Shown here piece after piece: positions 24,331-35,042 of a stretch of 64,000 nucleotides of DNA. Source of the DNA: Misgurnus anguillicaudatus (lineage: Eukaryota > Chordata > Actinopteri > Cypriniformes > Cobitidae); assembly GCF_027580225.2 (NCBI RefSeq), contig NC_073339.2:43647501-43711500 (forward strand), in the 5' to 3' direction. Below the pieces are notes generated by a model. It did not search any database. It had not been told where the DNA came from and saw only the letters and a program-made list of their open reading frames with translations. The stretch's first letter is position 1. Every line of letters starts with the position of its first letter. The translations under genes were made by a program, and so were the position numbers.

Positions 24331-24834
24331 CAGTCCTTCCAGAAAAACGCTGAGTTTTTTGTGATTGTTGCGGGCAAAAATCTTTGATCTTGCAGCATGT
24401 TTTCTTAAAAAATGTGATGGAATATGCAGGATATTTAATTGCAGGAACTTGCAAAAATTGCGGGAGCTTGCAAAAATTGCAAGAACTTGCAAAAACTGTG
24501 TGAACTTGCAAAAACTGTTATCTTTTCAATGTTCACGTCACATAATCACGTCATTTCAAAACGTTCCCATGGCAACAGAAGGCATGGCTGCGCTTATGTG
24601 AGGTAAATGCAACACTTTTCAACTTTCTGCTAAGATATATGTGATTTTTGCTACGAAAATGCAGATTATTAAATCATGCAAGCTCGGCATATTTTAGTGC
24701 ACAGAAATCTGCGATTTATGCTGTGAAAGTGCGGCGTATTTGAAAAAATGCGCCCCCTGCATAAATATGCGGACTTTGGCTGATTATGCGTTAAATCATG
24801 CGATCGCATAATCGCGTTTTTTCTGGAGGGACTG
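24331..24834. mobile_element. MITE with CAGTCC...GGACTG ends and internal tandem
   Basis: Begins CAGTCCTTCCAGAAAAACGC and ends CGCGTTTTTTCTGGAGGGACTG at 24834. The flanks share AACAAT on both sides. An internal minisatellite at about 24443-24520 has four copies of an approximately 19-bp unit containing AACTTGCAAAAA. This gives misleading repeated peptides on both strands. Confidence 0.8.
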
Positions 24835-24839
24835 AACAA

Positions 24840-25400
24840 TAGCTGCATTTTATAACCTTGAAGTTGCGCAAATTGAAATGGCGAATTGAAAATGCGCCCA
24901 ATGGAAATACAGCAACTTCACATAAACTCCCATATATTGCAAAAAAGTTTTTACGCTCAGGTGAGGTGGTTTTCAAGGCAATTAAAAAAAAAAGGAATAT
25001 ATCGCAAAACCAGAGGTCATCTGATGGGCGTACGTGCATAAAAATCACACTTATCATTCTTTAAATATGGCACTGTATGTTTGATTGGAGGACTAGACAG
25101 AAGAGGTGTGTTCGACTAATCATGTCAAGTGCATGACATAAAAATACCGCAAGAACGATTCGGGATTTGACTGCCATGTATGCTTTCAAGTCGCTCTTGC
25201 GATATTTTGATGTCATCCGCATTTCGGCCAGCGTGGCATCGTAAAAAGTCACTCCCGTCACCATGGTCATAATTACTAATCGCGAGACAATTACTTTTTA
25301 GTCGCATAACATTGGTTTATGGAAACGCCGTCATTTTGCGACAATTTTTCGTTGACATTTAGAAAATAACTTGAAAGTTTTGTGAAAATGCAGCTAGTAA
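24840..25400. repeat. Dispersed repeat, copy 2 (paired with 14730-15275)
   Basis: Shares with 14730-15275 the order of CAATGGAAA, ATATTGCAAAAAA, GGTTTATGGAAACGCC and TTGACATTTAGAAAATAAC. Same orientation. The class is unknown. Confidence 0.6.
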
Positions 25401-26954
25401 TATGATAAAAAAGCAATACCTTCAAACATGGCTCATCTGATCAAATTTTGCGTCCAGTAGTTTCACCTTAAAAAGTTTACATTACACTAAAGATGTTTGG
25501 GATTTTTGTATGTGGCTACCCATTCATAATTAACCCATATCATCCATGTAAATAGCAAATAGTGATGGATTTAAAAAGACGGTAAATGACCTTGAGAGTT
25601 GGAATTTGTGCTTTGTTTTATGTTGTAGCCTCTTGCAGATCAGGTGTGACCCACACAGGGAATATGACATGAAATTCAAGCCATCTGTTGGGCAACTGAA
25701 TGACGCTCTGTCTTTTTATTGCCTATTTTATGACAAAAGCGGGCCGTTGAGTTTTGATTAAACATCCAAATTGTCGGAGATTGCAAATCTGCAGAGAATC
25801 TTTTTATTGCCGTGTTTTCTAACTGATTGGCATCGGGCCGTTCAATGCGACCCGAGCTCTGCAGTACACGCATTGCTGCCATTTTAAGTAATAATATCCC
25901 TGAATGTCACTGCCTCTGGGCCCACGAGGGGGAGGTGCGAGAGAAAGAGTGATGAGCAAAAAAAACGAGAAATGGAAAAAAAACATGGCCGCAGGTCTCC
26001 TAAAAAATCTATCCCTTTCACCGACACAAGCGCACACATACTTGCACCTTTCTGTCTGTCGCATCCCGTCTGCACTCTAGAACCCTGTCTGCTTGGGTTT
26101 CTGTCATACGTGTGATGGTTTAACATGGGCGGGCATGACACGCTGGACCGCTGAACCCTGGAGCACGGTACAAAATCAATCCCTGCCGTGTCGACGTGTG
26201 TCCAAAGGTCCCGTACGGCACACTCCTGGCGTGCTGAGTGAAAGCTTTTAAATGTCATTGGTCGGGATTTAGTTCAGAAACATGCACACACTCAACATCA
26301 CTGCTTCATTAAAGTGAATAATTGCCTGTCAGGTCAGGACACGGAGAGAAGACGCTCATGTTTCTGTAAAAGATTTATAGAAATACAAATATTTTTGTTT
26401 TAAAAGAGTTCACTGAGATTTCTCCACCATATGGTTTGGAGCTGTACTGGTGCACTAATAAGATCAATATTGAACATTTCTGTTGGTGATAAATGTCACA
26501 CGCTTTAAAGCGTTTAGATATTCGTAGGACTAAATGCTGAGTGACGTCTCGGGTAATACAAATTTAGCTTACTCCGCTACCTGACTCTCACGAAACCTTC
26601 GAGTTCAACGCTGACATTAAAATGCTTTAAACGCAGAGAAAACAGCACATGTTCTTTTCATAAAATGACAAGGAAACAATATTGCCTAGCAACAGAAGCG
26701 GCGACGATCCACCGTCATGATTCAAACCAGAGACATTTATAGCCAGAGGCCAGTTTGTCTGAGATGAGATGGGTTACTGCTTTTTATCATTTGTAAAAGG
26801 TGTGGGTCACGTAATGAAAAACATCACACATAATAAAAATTGGCATAACGTTTTATCTTACTGTTATTGCTTTTGCACAAATAGATGTGTAAAACAGCTA
26901 TTAAAAGAGACAACAAGATGAAGTTTTGCAGTAGTGTTAATCTGGTTGGAGTGT
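25401..26954. other. Intron 1 single-copy stretch
   Basis: No complete repeat recognised. 25900-26280 is GC-richer and has overlapping minus-strand frames (25819-26064 and 25884-26258) without domain similarity; not called as genes. Confidence 0.35.
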
Positions 26955-27080
26955 TGATGTAGCTCATTAGGTGGAGCATTGCGTAAGAGTGCAAAGGTTA
27001 TGGCTTCGATCCCTTGCAGATGAAATGTATACATTGTAATGCACTCGAAATCAATTCGTATGAAAGCATCAGCCAAATCC
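26955..27080 (+). repeat. tRNA-derived SINE, nearly complete
   Basis: Head GATGTAGCTCATTAGGTGGAGC (A-box), GGTTATGGCTTCGATCCC (B-box region) and a decayed tail ending AAAGCATCAGCCAAATCC, which matches the SINE tail seen in this window at 5628 (inverse). Confidence 0.7.
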
Positions 27081-27528
27081 AAAAATATGAATGTGGTTAC
27101 TTGTACCATGGATCAAAATTATGTGACGCGGCCAGTAGCGGATCGAATGGACCTTGAGCTCCTCATGCGACTGCTTTAGCCCTCTAATGAAAAACCAATA
27201 GGAGCAAAGCAGCATTTTATAATGCATACAGTATTGTGCAAAAGTCTTAGGCCACCACCATTTGTTTTGTTTAGCAAAGTTTTAATGATCATACATATTC
27301 ATTTTTCCTTTTCTTTGTTACGATACAAGCTGAAAATACAGGAATAATGTACACGCAATTTTAAAAACCCGGAACAAAGTGGCAACATCTTGAACTCTTT
27401 TGATGAGACTGAAGTCATTAGATTAGAAATTAAGATTTCATTTAATATATGTTTAAGAGGTTTTTAATATTACATACAAATTTCCTGTATTTTCTGCCTG
27501 TTTTATAATGAACAGACTAAGAAGTATA

Positions 27529-29048
27529 TGTGACCCAGGACCACAAAGCCACCAAAAAAACATCCAACTTTTACTTAAAAAGTAAAAAATATTAGTTTAA
27601 AGTAGGGCTGTCAATAGATTAAAAAAATTAATCTAGATTAATCGCATGATTTCATGAGTTAACTGTGATTAATCGCAAATTAATCGCACATTTTTATCCA
27701 TTCTAAATTTACCCTAATTTAACACTTTTCAGGTTTTTAATATTCTAATCATATATACATATATAGATGCTTTATGCAAATGTATGTTAACAACAGCCTG
27801 TTTACATTTTAACAGAATCACCAGCCATTGTTTTGTATATGAGTCGGAATTAGCAAATTTAAAAAAAATAGTTGTTCATATTTTGACATTCTCTATTAAA
27901 ACATAGAACAATGCATGATTTGTTGAAATATAACAAAATATGACAGAACTACACGTGTTTGAAGTTGAAAGAGTCAAATTACCACAAACATTTCCACATC
28001 CATACATTATATTACCACATCAATACCTTAAAATCACTGATAAAACTAATAGATTTAGCACACACAAAGCAAAAACATCATCAATGTATGTTCAACTTTT
28101 TTTCCTTTTGTTTGATTGACATTGAGACAGACTGCTTAAAATCTAAGTGATCTAATATAATGTTACACATCAGATAGTTTTACCCAACAGTTAACCAAAC
28201 ATTTACTTAAAACATAACAGATTATAGAGCCTACCTGCGTGAATTCTTATCAAAACAGATATTTGTAAAACTGTAATTTTGTGTAGATGTCTATATATCC
28301 GGGTCGCGCACTCGCGCGTCTGTGTGCACGCGCTTCAGATATCAGTCAGTCAGCGTGAGGGGATTGCTTTTGAGTCTTGTCGCTCTTAATAACTCTTTAA
28401 CATTAATCAGGTACCGAACTTTATCTCTCTTAATGACTCTTTTAACATCAAGCAAGTCCTGCAGTCTATTTTCTAAGTCATGCATAAAAGCGAAACCAAA
28501 ATGAATTGAGCCGCATCTTTGTATTAGATTAAGCATTAGGAGGACGGTAACGTTACACCTCTCAGACGTATAAATAAAGATCATATCAGATGTCCAACGA
28601 GCATTTAGAGCATTGGATTTGGTAGACGATTTGCTTAATGTTCTTATTTCTATGAAAACCTTTTACTCATTTAGAGAGAGTCACATTTGTCTGCGTCTCT
28701 GTTCATTCAACTGTATGGGCTGGACCAAGGGTCAAACAGAAATTGCGCGTTGCGTTAATCTCGTTAATAAAATTAGTGGCGTTAAAATGAATTTGCGTTA
28801 ACGCGTTATTAACGCGTTAATTTTGACAGCCCTAGTTTAAAGTTGTCCAAATGAAGTCCTTGGCAACACATATTACCACTTATAAATACTTTTTAAAATA
28901 TATTTACAATAGGAACTAAAAAATAAACATCTTTATTAATAACCTAATGATTTTTGATCATTTAAAAATTGATAATGTTGCCCCATACATTGTATTGTTG
29001 GCTGTTGCTACAAATATACTTATTAAGTCAAATGTGACTTATGACTCA
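27529..29048 (+). mobile_element. TGTGACCC-ended element, copy I (interrupted)
   Basis: Starts TGTGACCCAGGACCACAAAG. After the hAT insertion it resumes with TTGTCCAAATGAAGTCCTTG and runs to TATTGTTGGCTGTTGCTACA and CTTATGACTCACTG. The same landmarks appear in reverse orientation in copies II (30640-31033) and III (31836-32656). Confidence 0.75.
27603..28834. mobile_element. hAT-like element with perfect 8-bp TSD
   Basis: Inverted ends are TAGGGCTGTCAA at 27603 and TTGACAGCCCTA at 28823-28834. They are flanked by identical GTTTAAAG at 27595-27602 and 28835-28842. Subterminal regions are rich in ATTAATCGC and GCGTTAA motifs on both sides. It is 1,232 bp with no transposase frame: a non-autonomous derivative. 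Confidence 0.92.
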
Positions 29049-29319
29049 CTGTAAAAAGTAAAAATTGGATTAACTTTCAATTGGTAACAACTAAAATCTT
29101 GAGGGTTTTTTTTTTCAACTTAAATGTTCTTACTTGGTGAGGGGTACAAATATTTTTTAAATGATTTGAGTTGGTAACACCTAAAATATTTAAACATTTT
29201 CAAGATTAATTTTTTGTTTAAAGTGAGAAAAATAGTTTGAAAAAAACGTGAACTTTTAGGTGTTACCAATTTACGGAGCCCCTAAGGGTACATGGAGCAA
29301 AAATTAAATAAAGTTTAGT

Positions 29320-30540
29320 TTCACGTGCGCACGTGAAACTATCGCGCGCTCACGTGAAACTATCGCGTGCTCACGTGAACCTACACTCAAAAAAATTATT
29401 CATTGGATTAACTCAATAAAATTGTGGGCAGGATTTCCATCCAATATGAATGTGTACCCCTAACTCATAAAAAACTGCTTTACACAATAAAAATATATTG
29501 AGTTAGTCCAACTCAATTTAAAGTAAATGGCAATACTCAATTAGTTGCCTCAACTCAATTTAGTGTAGTCTGAATAACTCAATTTAGCATAGTTTGAGTA
29601 ACACAATGTAGTGTAGTCTGAATAACTCAATTCTGTTATTTTATATAAAACGTTTTTATATCATACTAATTAGCATAAGCACATGTTGCATGCCAATAAT
29701 AATAACATATGATACTTTGGATGAGCAAGTGAGAAGAGACTGATCTCCAAACTGGCATTAACACAGTTAGTGCTCATTGAGAGATATACGTCGCATCCAC
29801 AACCTAACCACAAGCGCCACTCTTCTGCACGATGGTAACCAAACAATTTGAAAAAAATATAACACAAACGCTTCTAAATCAATAAGATAAACGGACATTA
29901 AACACTATTAAGTCTTTCTCTTTACCTAAAAATGCATAAAATAACACTAAATTAACAAAATTACTCTCCAAAAGCAGTTGCATGCAAAGCATGCTGGGAA
30001 ATTCTTTTTCCAGAACCCAAACTCAAACTAATTGTGTTAACGCAATTAAAAAGAAATCAATAAATTATAGTACATATTCTTTTTGTGTTAGACTAATTAA
30101 ATATATATACTTTTTGCTTTTAATGAGGTATTTTTAATTAATTGAACACAATTTTAATGTGTCATTTCTAAGAAGGGCTTGAATCATTTTTTTGAGTGTA
30201 TCGCGTGCTCACGTGAACCTATCGCGTGCTCACTTGAAACTTTCGCCTGCTCACTTGAAACTTTCGCGTGCTCACGTGAAACTTTCGCATGCTCACGTGA
30301 AACTATCGAGTTTAGTTTCGCGTGCTCACGTGAAACTTTCGCGTGCTCACGTGAAACTTTCGCGTGCGCACGTGAAACTATCGCGTGCTCACGTGACACT
30401 ATCGCGTGCTCACGTGAAACTATCGCGTGCTCATGTGAAACTATCGCATGCTCACGTAAAACTTTACTTAAAAAAAAAATTCTGCACATGAAGGCTTCGC
30501 GTGAACACATGAAAGTTTCGCGTGAGCACATGTAACTAAA
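29320..30540. repeat. 21-bp minisatellite of CACGTG E-boxes
   Basis: The unit is close to TATCGCGTGCTCACGTGAAAC. The left block 29320-29383 has 4 perfect CACGTG sites (29322, 29330, 29351, 29372). The right block 30199-30540 has 8 (30210, 30273, 30294, 30327, 30348, 30369, 30390, 30411) plus degenerate units (CACTTG, CATGTG, CACGTA), and two units in inverted orientation at the right edge. The first unit is a perfect 20-bp palindrome. Because 21 is a multiple of three and the unit lacks stops, long repetitive frames appear on both strands; these are not genes. Confidence 0.93.
29384..30198. mobile_element. TA-flanked MITE inserted in the minisatellite
   Basis: Ends are CACTCAAAAAAATTATTC and GAATCATTTTTTTGAGTG (inverted, one mismatch), flanked by TA at 29382-29383 and 30199-30200. 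Removing it restores the repeat register (GAACCTA joined to TCGCGTGC). The interior contains short tandem pieces with AACTCAATTTAG. A TA duplication suggests a Tc1/mariner-type origin. Confidence 0.88.
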
Positions 30541-30639
30541 CTTTTGATTTTTTTACTCCAATGTCACCTTTGGGGGTCGATACCAATTGAAGTAATTTTC
30601 AATAATTTTTTTTGTTTAACAATTTTTACTTTTTACAGT

Positions 30640-31033
30640 GGGTCATAAGTCACACGGTTGTAGCAATAGTAAACAATAAATTTTATTGGTCAACATTATC
30701 GGTTTTTAAATCATCAAAAATCATTACAGTGTTAATAAAGGTCATGTTTTATGAAGATTTTTTTATTTCCTATAGTAAATATAGTAAAAAAATATTTATA
30801 ATTAGTAATATGTGTTGCTAAGGATCTCATTTGGACAACTTTAAAAGGCAATTTTCTCAATATTTAAATTTTTTTGCACCCTCAGATTCCAGATTTTCAA
30901 ATAGCTGTACCTTGGTGAAATATTGTCCTATCCTAACAAACATCATACATCAATGGAAAGCTTGTTTATTAAGCTTTCGGATGGTGTATAAATCTCAATT
31001 TAAAAACACTGACCCTTATGACTGTTTTTGTGA
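30640..31033 (-). mobile_element. TGTGACCC-type element, copy II (reverse)
   Basis: Reads GTCATAAGTCACACGG, TTGTAGCAATAG, TCATTTGGACAACTTTAAAA, TATTGTCCTATCCTAACAAA and GACCCTTATGACTG in reverse orientation to copy I. The same landmarks are in copy III. Confidence 0.7.
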
Positions 31034-31113
31034 CCCATATATGGTCCTTTTACTACTGTAAAAATGACAAATCTAATGGTGACGTATTGGTTTAAAACTT
31101 TTGCACAGTACTG

Positions 31114-31835
31114 CATGTTAATGGCATGATCAAAGCATAAATAATACATATTATAAAGAGAATCAAAATGACCTCTAGTCAACGAATGGGCACTCTATGA
31201 CATTTCTCAGGCGATTTAAATTAACAGCAAGAAAAATATATGTTATAAGCCTTTAAACAACATGTGGTAATCTCAGCTTTCATGACATAAACACATAATC
31301 ATATTATGTTTACGCTGTTATTCTGCATGCAATTCTGTAACTATAGCCATCCGAAATGGAATAATCCAAATCTGATGTCTCTCTCTCTTTCTTTCTCTCT
31401 CTCTCTCTCGTTCTGTTTGAAGAGCCAGTATTGCTCCACATAAAGCACTCTTAACAAGCAATTCAGGGCAGGTCTGTTTCTTCAGCTCCAGAGAGCTCGA
31501 GTCTGGCTTGTGCAATCAATCACAGTGCAACCATCTATTTCTGAAGACCTGCTGAAGCAAATGATATGCAGTCTCGCTCTCAGTAGCCAGTTAACTGTCC
31601 AGAAAGAGATTACTGTGAAAACAAAATTGCATTTCTTTACATGAAGCGCTAACAAGGCAGAATGGGCAGAACGATTTTATCTTTCTTTTTAATTGCTTGT
31701 TCATTTAGTTAAATAGCCACAGACTGTAAAGAAACAAAGGACCAAAAACACTGATCGACTACCGGATATAATGGGGTTATTTGTATAAATCAACTTAAAC
31801 GTTTTCAATTTTGATGTATAGATTTTGACATTTGT
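31114..31835. other. Intron 1 stretch with a CT-rich microsatellite
   Basis: Single-copy-like DNA. It includes an imperfect (CT)n tract at about 31378-31409. Confidence 0.5.
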
Positions 31836-32656
31836 GAGTCGCACAGGTATATTTGTAGCAATAGCCAACATGCATAGTATGGGTCAAAATTACTGATTTT
31901 TCATCATTAGGATATTAAATAAAGATCATGTTCTATGAAGATATTTTGTCAATTTCCTACCATTAATATATAAAAATGCATTTATCATTAGTAATATTTG
32001 TTGGTATGGACTTCATTTGGACAACTTTGATTGCGATTTTGAGTTTTTTGCACCTTCAGATTTCAAATTTTCAAATACTGTAGTTGTATCTCTTCCAAAT
32101 ATTGTCCTATCCTAACAAACCATACATCAATAGAAAGTTTACTTATTATATCTAAATCTAATAAAAAAATTGACTAGGGATGCACCGATAGGATTTTTTT
32201 GGGCCGATTCCGAACAGACAACTTCTGGCCGATACCAATGCCGATACCGATATTAAACACTTGTATACAATATTATACAGTTGGTCTATTAGCTAGTTTA
32301 TTTCTGCATCAAATTATTTTTACTGAACATGGATTGGATCTAATTAACATTCAACTGACCAACATAATAAGAGAGGCACAAATTAAGCTAAAACAAAAAT
32401 AATAAGACAGCATGACAACCTTCAAAGGTGGTTTTTGCTATTCAGCATTTATTTTATTAACAACATCAATTCATTTTTTACATATAATGGATTTCTTTAT
32501 GCAGTTAATTAATAAACAATCGGTATCGGCCTTTCTCGTGCTATTGCCGATATGCCGATGGTTTCAAATTCATCTAAAATCGGCCGATAAATATCGGTGG
32601 CCGATACATCGGTGCATCACTTAAATTGACCCTTATTACTGTTTTATAGTCCAGGC
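31836..32656 (-). mobile_element. TGTGACCC-type element, copy III (interrupted)
   Basis: Same landmarks as copy II: TTTGTAGCAATAGCC, AAAGATCATGTTCTATGAAG, TCATTTGGACAACTTTG, TATTGTCCTATCCTAACAAA, and a terminal AGTCCAGGCTCACA. The sequence is broken by a hAT element at 32175-32622; removing that leaves the expected junction. Confidence 0.75.
32175..32622. mobile_element. hAT-like MITE with perfect 8-bp TSD
   Basis: Left end TAGGGATGCACCGATA, right end TACATCGGTGCATCACTT. Identical AAATTGAC lies at 32167-32174 and 32623-32630. Subterminal repeats of GGCCGATA, TATCGG and GCCGATACC occur on both sides. 448 bp, no coding capacity. Confidence 0.92.
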
Positions 32657-32731
32657 TCACATATGGGCGTCATTCATGACAAATTTGTGTTTGACCAATT
32701 AGTCCAATTAGCACAATGCATGTCTTTACAT

Positions 32732-33164
32732 TTAAGGGGGACATATAATGAAAATCTGAGTTTTTGCATTCTTAAGTGCTATAATTGGGTGCCCAGTGCT
32801 TGTATCAACCTAGAAAATGTGAAAAAGATTAACCCGATAACTTAGTTTTGGTAAACCATTCTCTGCAAGCATGTAAAAAATAGGTCATTCAAATTTGGCT
32901 CCCCTTGTGATGTCAGAACGGGATAATACCGCCTCTTAATCTGCACTATCCAACCACGGCACTGACATTTAGTGCAGAGATCAGCTCATTTGAATTTTAA
33001 AAGGACACACCCATTTTTTCTCACACCTACAAAGTGGCAATTTTAACATGTTATAATAAATTATGTATATGTTATTTTGAGCTAGAACTTCACATATGTA
33101 CTCTTGGGTTACCAAAGATTTTTTTGACATCTTAAAAAAAAGTCTTGTGTAATTTCCCCTTTAA
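32732..33164. mobile_element. MITE of the TTAAAGGGGACATA family, copy 2
   Basis: TTAA at 32732-32735 and 33161-33164. Collinear with copy 1 at 7755-8167. It ends only 45 bp before the exon 2 acceptor of klf7. Confidence 0.85.
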
Positions 33165-33209
33165 GAAAAGTGAAACATTTGAACATTCAAACCGTATCTT
33201 TTTCCGTAG

Positions 33210-33822
33210 ACGTGTTTGGAGTTGGAGCGCTACCTTCAGACGGAACCAAAGAGGTTCTCCGATCTCTTCGACGAGGAACTAGACGACCTCCTCACCCCGT
33301 CATTTATGAAGGAAGACAGCGAGGAAGATCTGTTAGACCCTGTCCTACCCAGCCTGAACGAGCCTCCTAGCCCACCTCCTTCTCATCTTACTCCACGTAA
33401 AGAACCCATCTCTTCCTCCTCCGCTAAAGTGACATCTCCAGATATCACCTTAGGGGTCAACGCTGCCCAGCTGAACGCCGTCACGTCTCTAACACCACCC
33501 TCATCCCCGGAACTGGGTCGTCACCTGGTCAAACCCACCCATACCCTCAGTGCCTCACCCGACGGGACCCTCACGCTCAAGCTGGTTGCCCGAAAGGTGG
33601 GCTTGAGCACCGCCAAGCTGGTGGCGGCCCATCCTGTACCGCTCTCTCCGCAGAATGGAAACAGTGGGGCGCAGAGCGATGGGGAACAGGGGGGGACCTG
33701 CTCCATAGGAGCTGGTGAGATGGCGGAAAACAAGAAGAGAGTCCATCGCTGCCAGTTCAATGGCTGTCGGAAGGTCTATACTAAAAGCTCACACTTGAAG
33801 GCACACCAGAGGACACACACAG
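33210..33822 (+). CDS. klf7: klf7 coding exon 2 (residues 35-238, part of 239)
   Basis: The acceptor is TTTTTCCGTAG at 33199-33209. The exon opens with TCLELERYLQTEP, the usual KLF7 continuation of exon 1. An acidic stretch follows (DLFDEELDDLL, EDSEEDLLDP), then a Pro/Ser-rich region, then AQLNAVTSLTPPSSPEL and RHLVK, a strongly KLF7-specific block. A Ser/Gly-rich linker leads to the basic ENKKRVHR segment just before the fingers. The exon ends inside the linker after zinc finger 1 (Cys215, Cys220, His233, His237; TKSSHLKAHQRTH). It closes one base into the glycine codon, and the donor GTAACC follows at 33823. The frame is open with no anomaly; the 613-nt length gives a phase 1 exit that matches exon 3. 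Confidence 0.97.
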
Positions 33823-34258
33823 GTAACCACATACAGATGGCAATATATATTTTTACTGGCAAATGTATTTTAATTGGTAACATGTAAAAGAAAATGAATA
33901 ATCAAGGCATGCCGACTGAAATGTAGACCTAATGTATAAAACCAAATCTAGTTCCTTCAATTAAAAAAGTCAGTTTGAAACTATTTCTGATTTACATAGA
34001 AATATCTCTTTTTAAAAAGCCTCAAACTTTTATTGCTACACGTCTAAAATCTGTTTTTGTTACGCTTGACACATTTGCATCCCATGAGCCTGATTTACAC
34101 AAGTATTGAAGTGTTGTGCTGAAGTGTTGTCGCAAATATACACATCAGACAGACAGTTTAGATTTATTGAAAGTCTAGAAAACGCTAATTGGAGTTGGAA
34201 GGGAAGCATCACTAGTGTCGCTCATGGTTTGGTTTGGGGATTTAAACAAACCTTAATT
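33823..34258. other. Intron 2, first part
   Basis: AT-rich single-copy-like DNA with no recognised element. Confidence 0.4.
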
Positions 34259-35042
34259 TTAAAGGACAAGTTCGGTATTTTACACTTAAAGCCCTGTTTT
34301 CAGATTGTTTATGCTGAAATAGAACGGTTTTGACTGAAATGTCGACATATGCGGCTGCCCCGAGAATTTTCGGGTGTTTGTGTTTCACCTCCCACCTCTA
34401 CAATGGGTTTATAGGTGCACTGGAACAATCCTTCCTAAAATGCATTAAACTTTCGTTTACAAAGACGTGAAACTCACCGAGTGGTCAGGGGTGTTCACTG
34501 ATATTCTCACACAAAAATCGCTGCAAAAGATGCTTTCCAGCAGCTGTTTTATCGTAGTTTTTGCCAACTCCATTGACTTGTATTAGATGTGCTGTAAGGT
34601 ACGGTATTACTCCGCGCCGGGAACTTTGTTTCTATTCTTGCAATTGGCAAAGGTGGATTAGCGCCACCACCTGGGCTGGAGTGTCTATTATTCAAGCTCT
34701 CAGCGGAGGAATGTACGGGTGTGAGGCGTTTGGAAAAATAGGTCCACAGGTTTACAACAAATGCTAAAACACCTGTTGGAAAGCATCTTTTGCACCGATT
34801 CAGTGAACACCCCTGACCACTCGCTGAGTTTCACATCTTTGTAAACGAAAGTTTAATGCACTTTAGAAAGGATTGTTCCTGTGCACCTATAAACCCATTG
34901 TAGAGGTGGGAGGTGAAACACAAACACCCGAAAATTCTCGGGGCAGCCGCATATGTCGAAATTTCAGTCAAATCGGTTCTATTTCACCATAAACAATCTG
35001 AAAACAGGGCTTTAAGTGTAAAATACCAAACTTGTCCTTTAA
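34259..35042. mobile_element. TTAA-bounded foldback with ~270-bp inverted arms
   Basis: Begins TTAAAGGACAAGTTCGGTAT and ends ATACCAAACTTGTCCTTTAA, TTAA at 34259-34262 and 35039-35042. The arms stay complementary for about 270 bp (for example CACCTCCCACCTCTACAATG on the left and CATTGTAGAGGTGGGAGGTG on the right), around a unique centre of about 240 bp. Confidence 0.9.

Larger units (their letters stand above)
29048..30643. mobile_element. Foldback element carrying an E-box minisatellite
   Basis: The left terminus ACTGTAAAAAGTAAAAATTG mirrors the right terminus CAATTTTTACTTTTTACAGT. Subterminal CAATTGGTA and TACCAATTG also pair. The interior is the 21-bp minisatellite (29320-30540), itself split by a further insertion (29384-30198). 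It joins copies I and II of the TGTGACCC element, which lie in opposite orientation on its two sides. Confidence 0.7.
27229..31113. mobile_element. Outer shell of an intron 1 transposon nest
   Basis: The left end CAGTATTGTGCAAAAGT (27229) and right end ACTTTTGCACAGTACTG (31097-31113) are inverted repeats of a mariner-like terminal motif. Everything between can be divided into further inserted elements. The flanking duplication is not clear, so this outer pairing is less certain than the inner ones. Confidence 0.55.

Noticed and set aside
30179..30535. Long repetitive open frames on both strands (Ala-Cys-Ser-Arg-Glu-Thr and Ser-Arg-Glu-His-Ala type)
   Set aside because: They come from a 21-bp minisatellite without stops in several frames.
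29320..30540. Possible CRISPR-like direct repeats
   Set aside because: A vertebrate genome, contiguous 21-bp units without unique spacers: a minisatellite.
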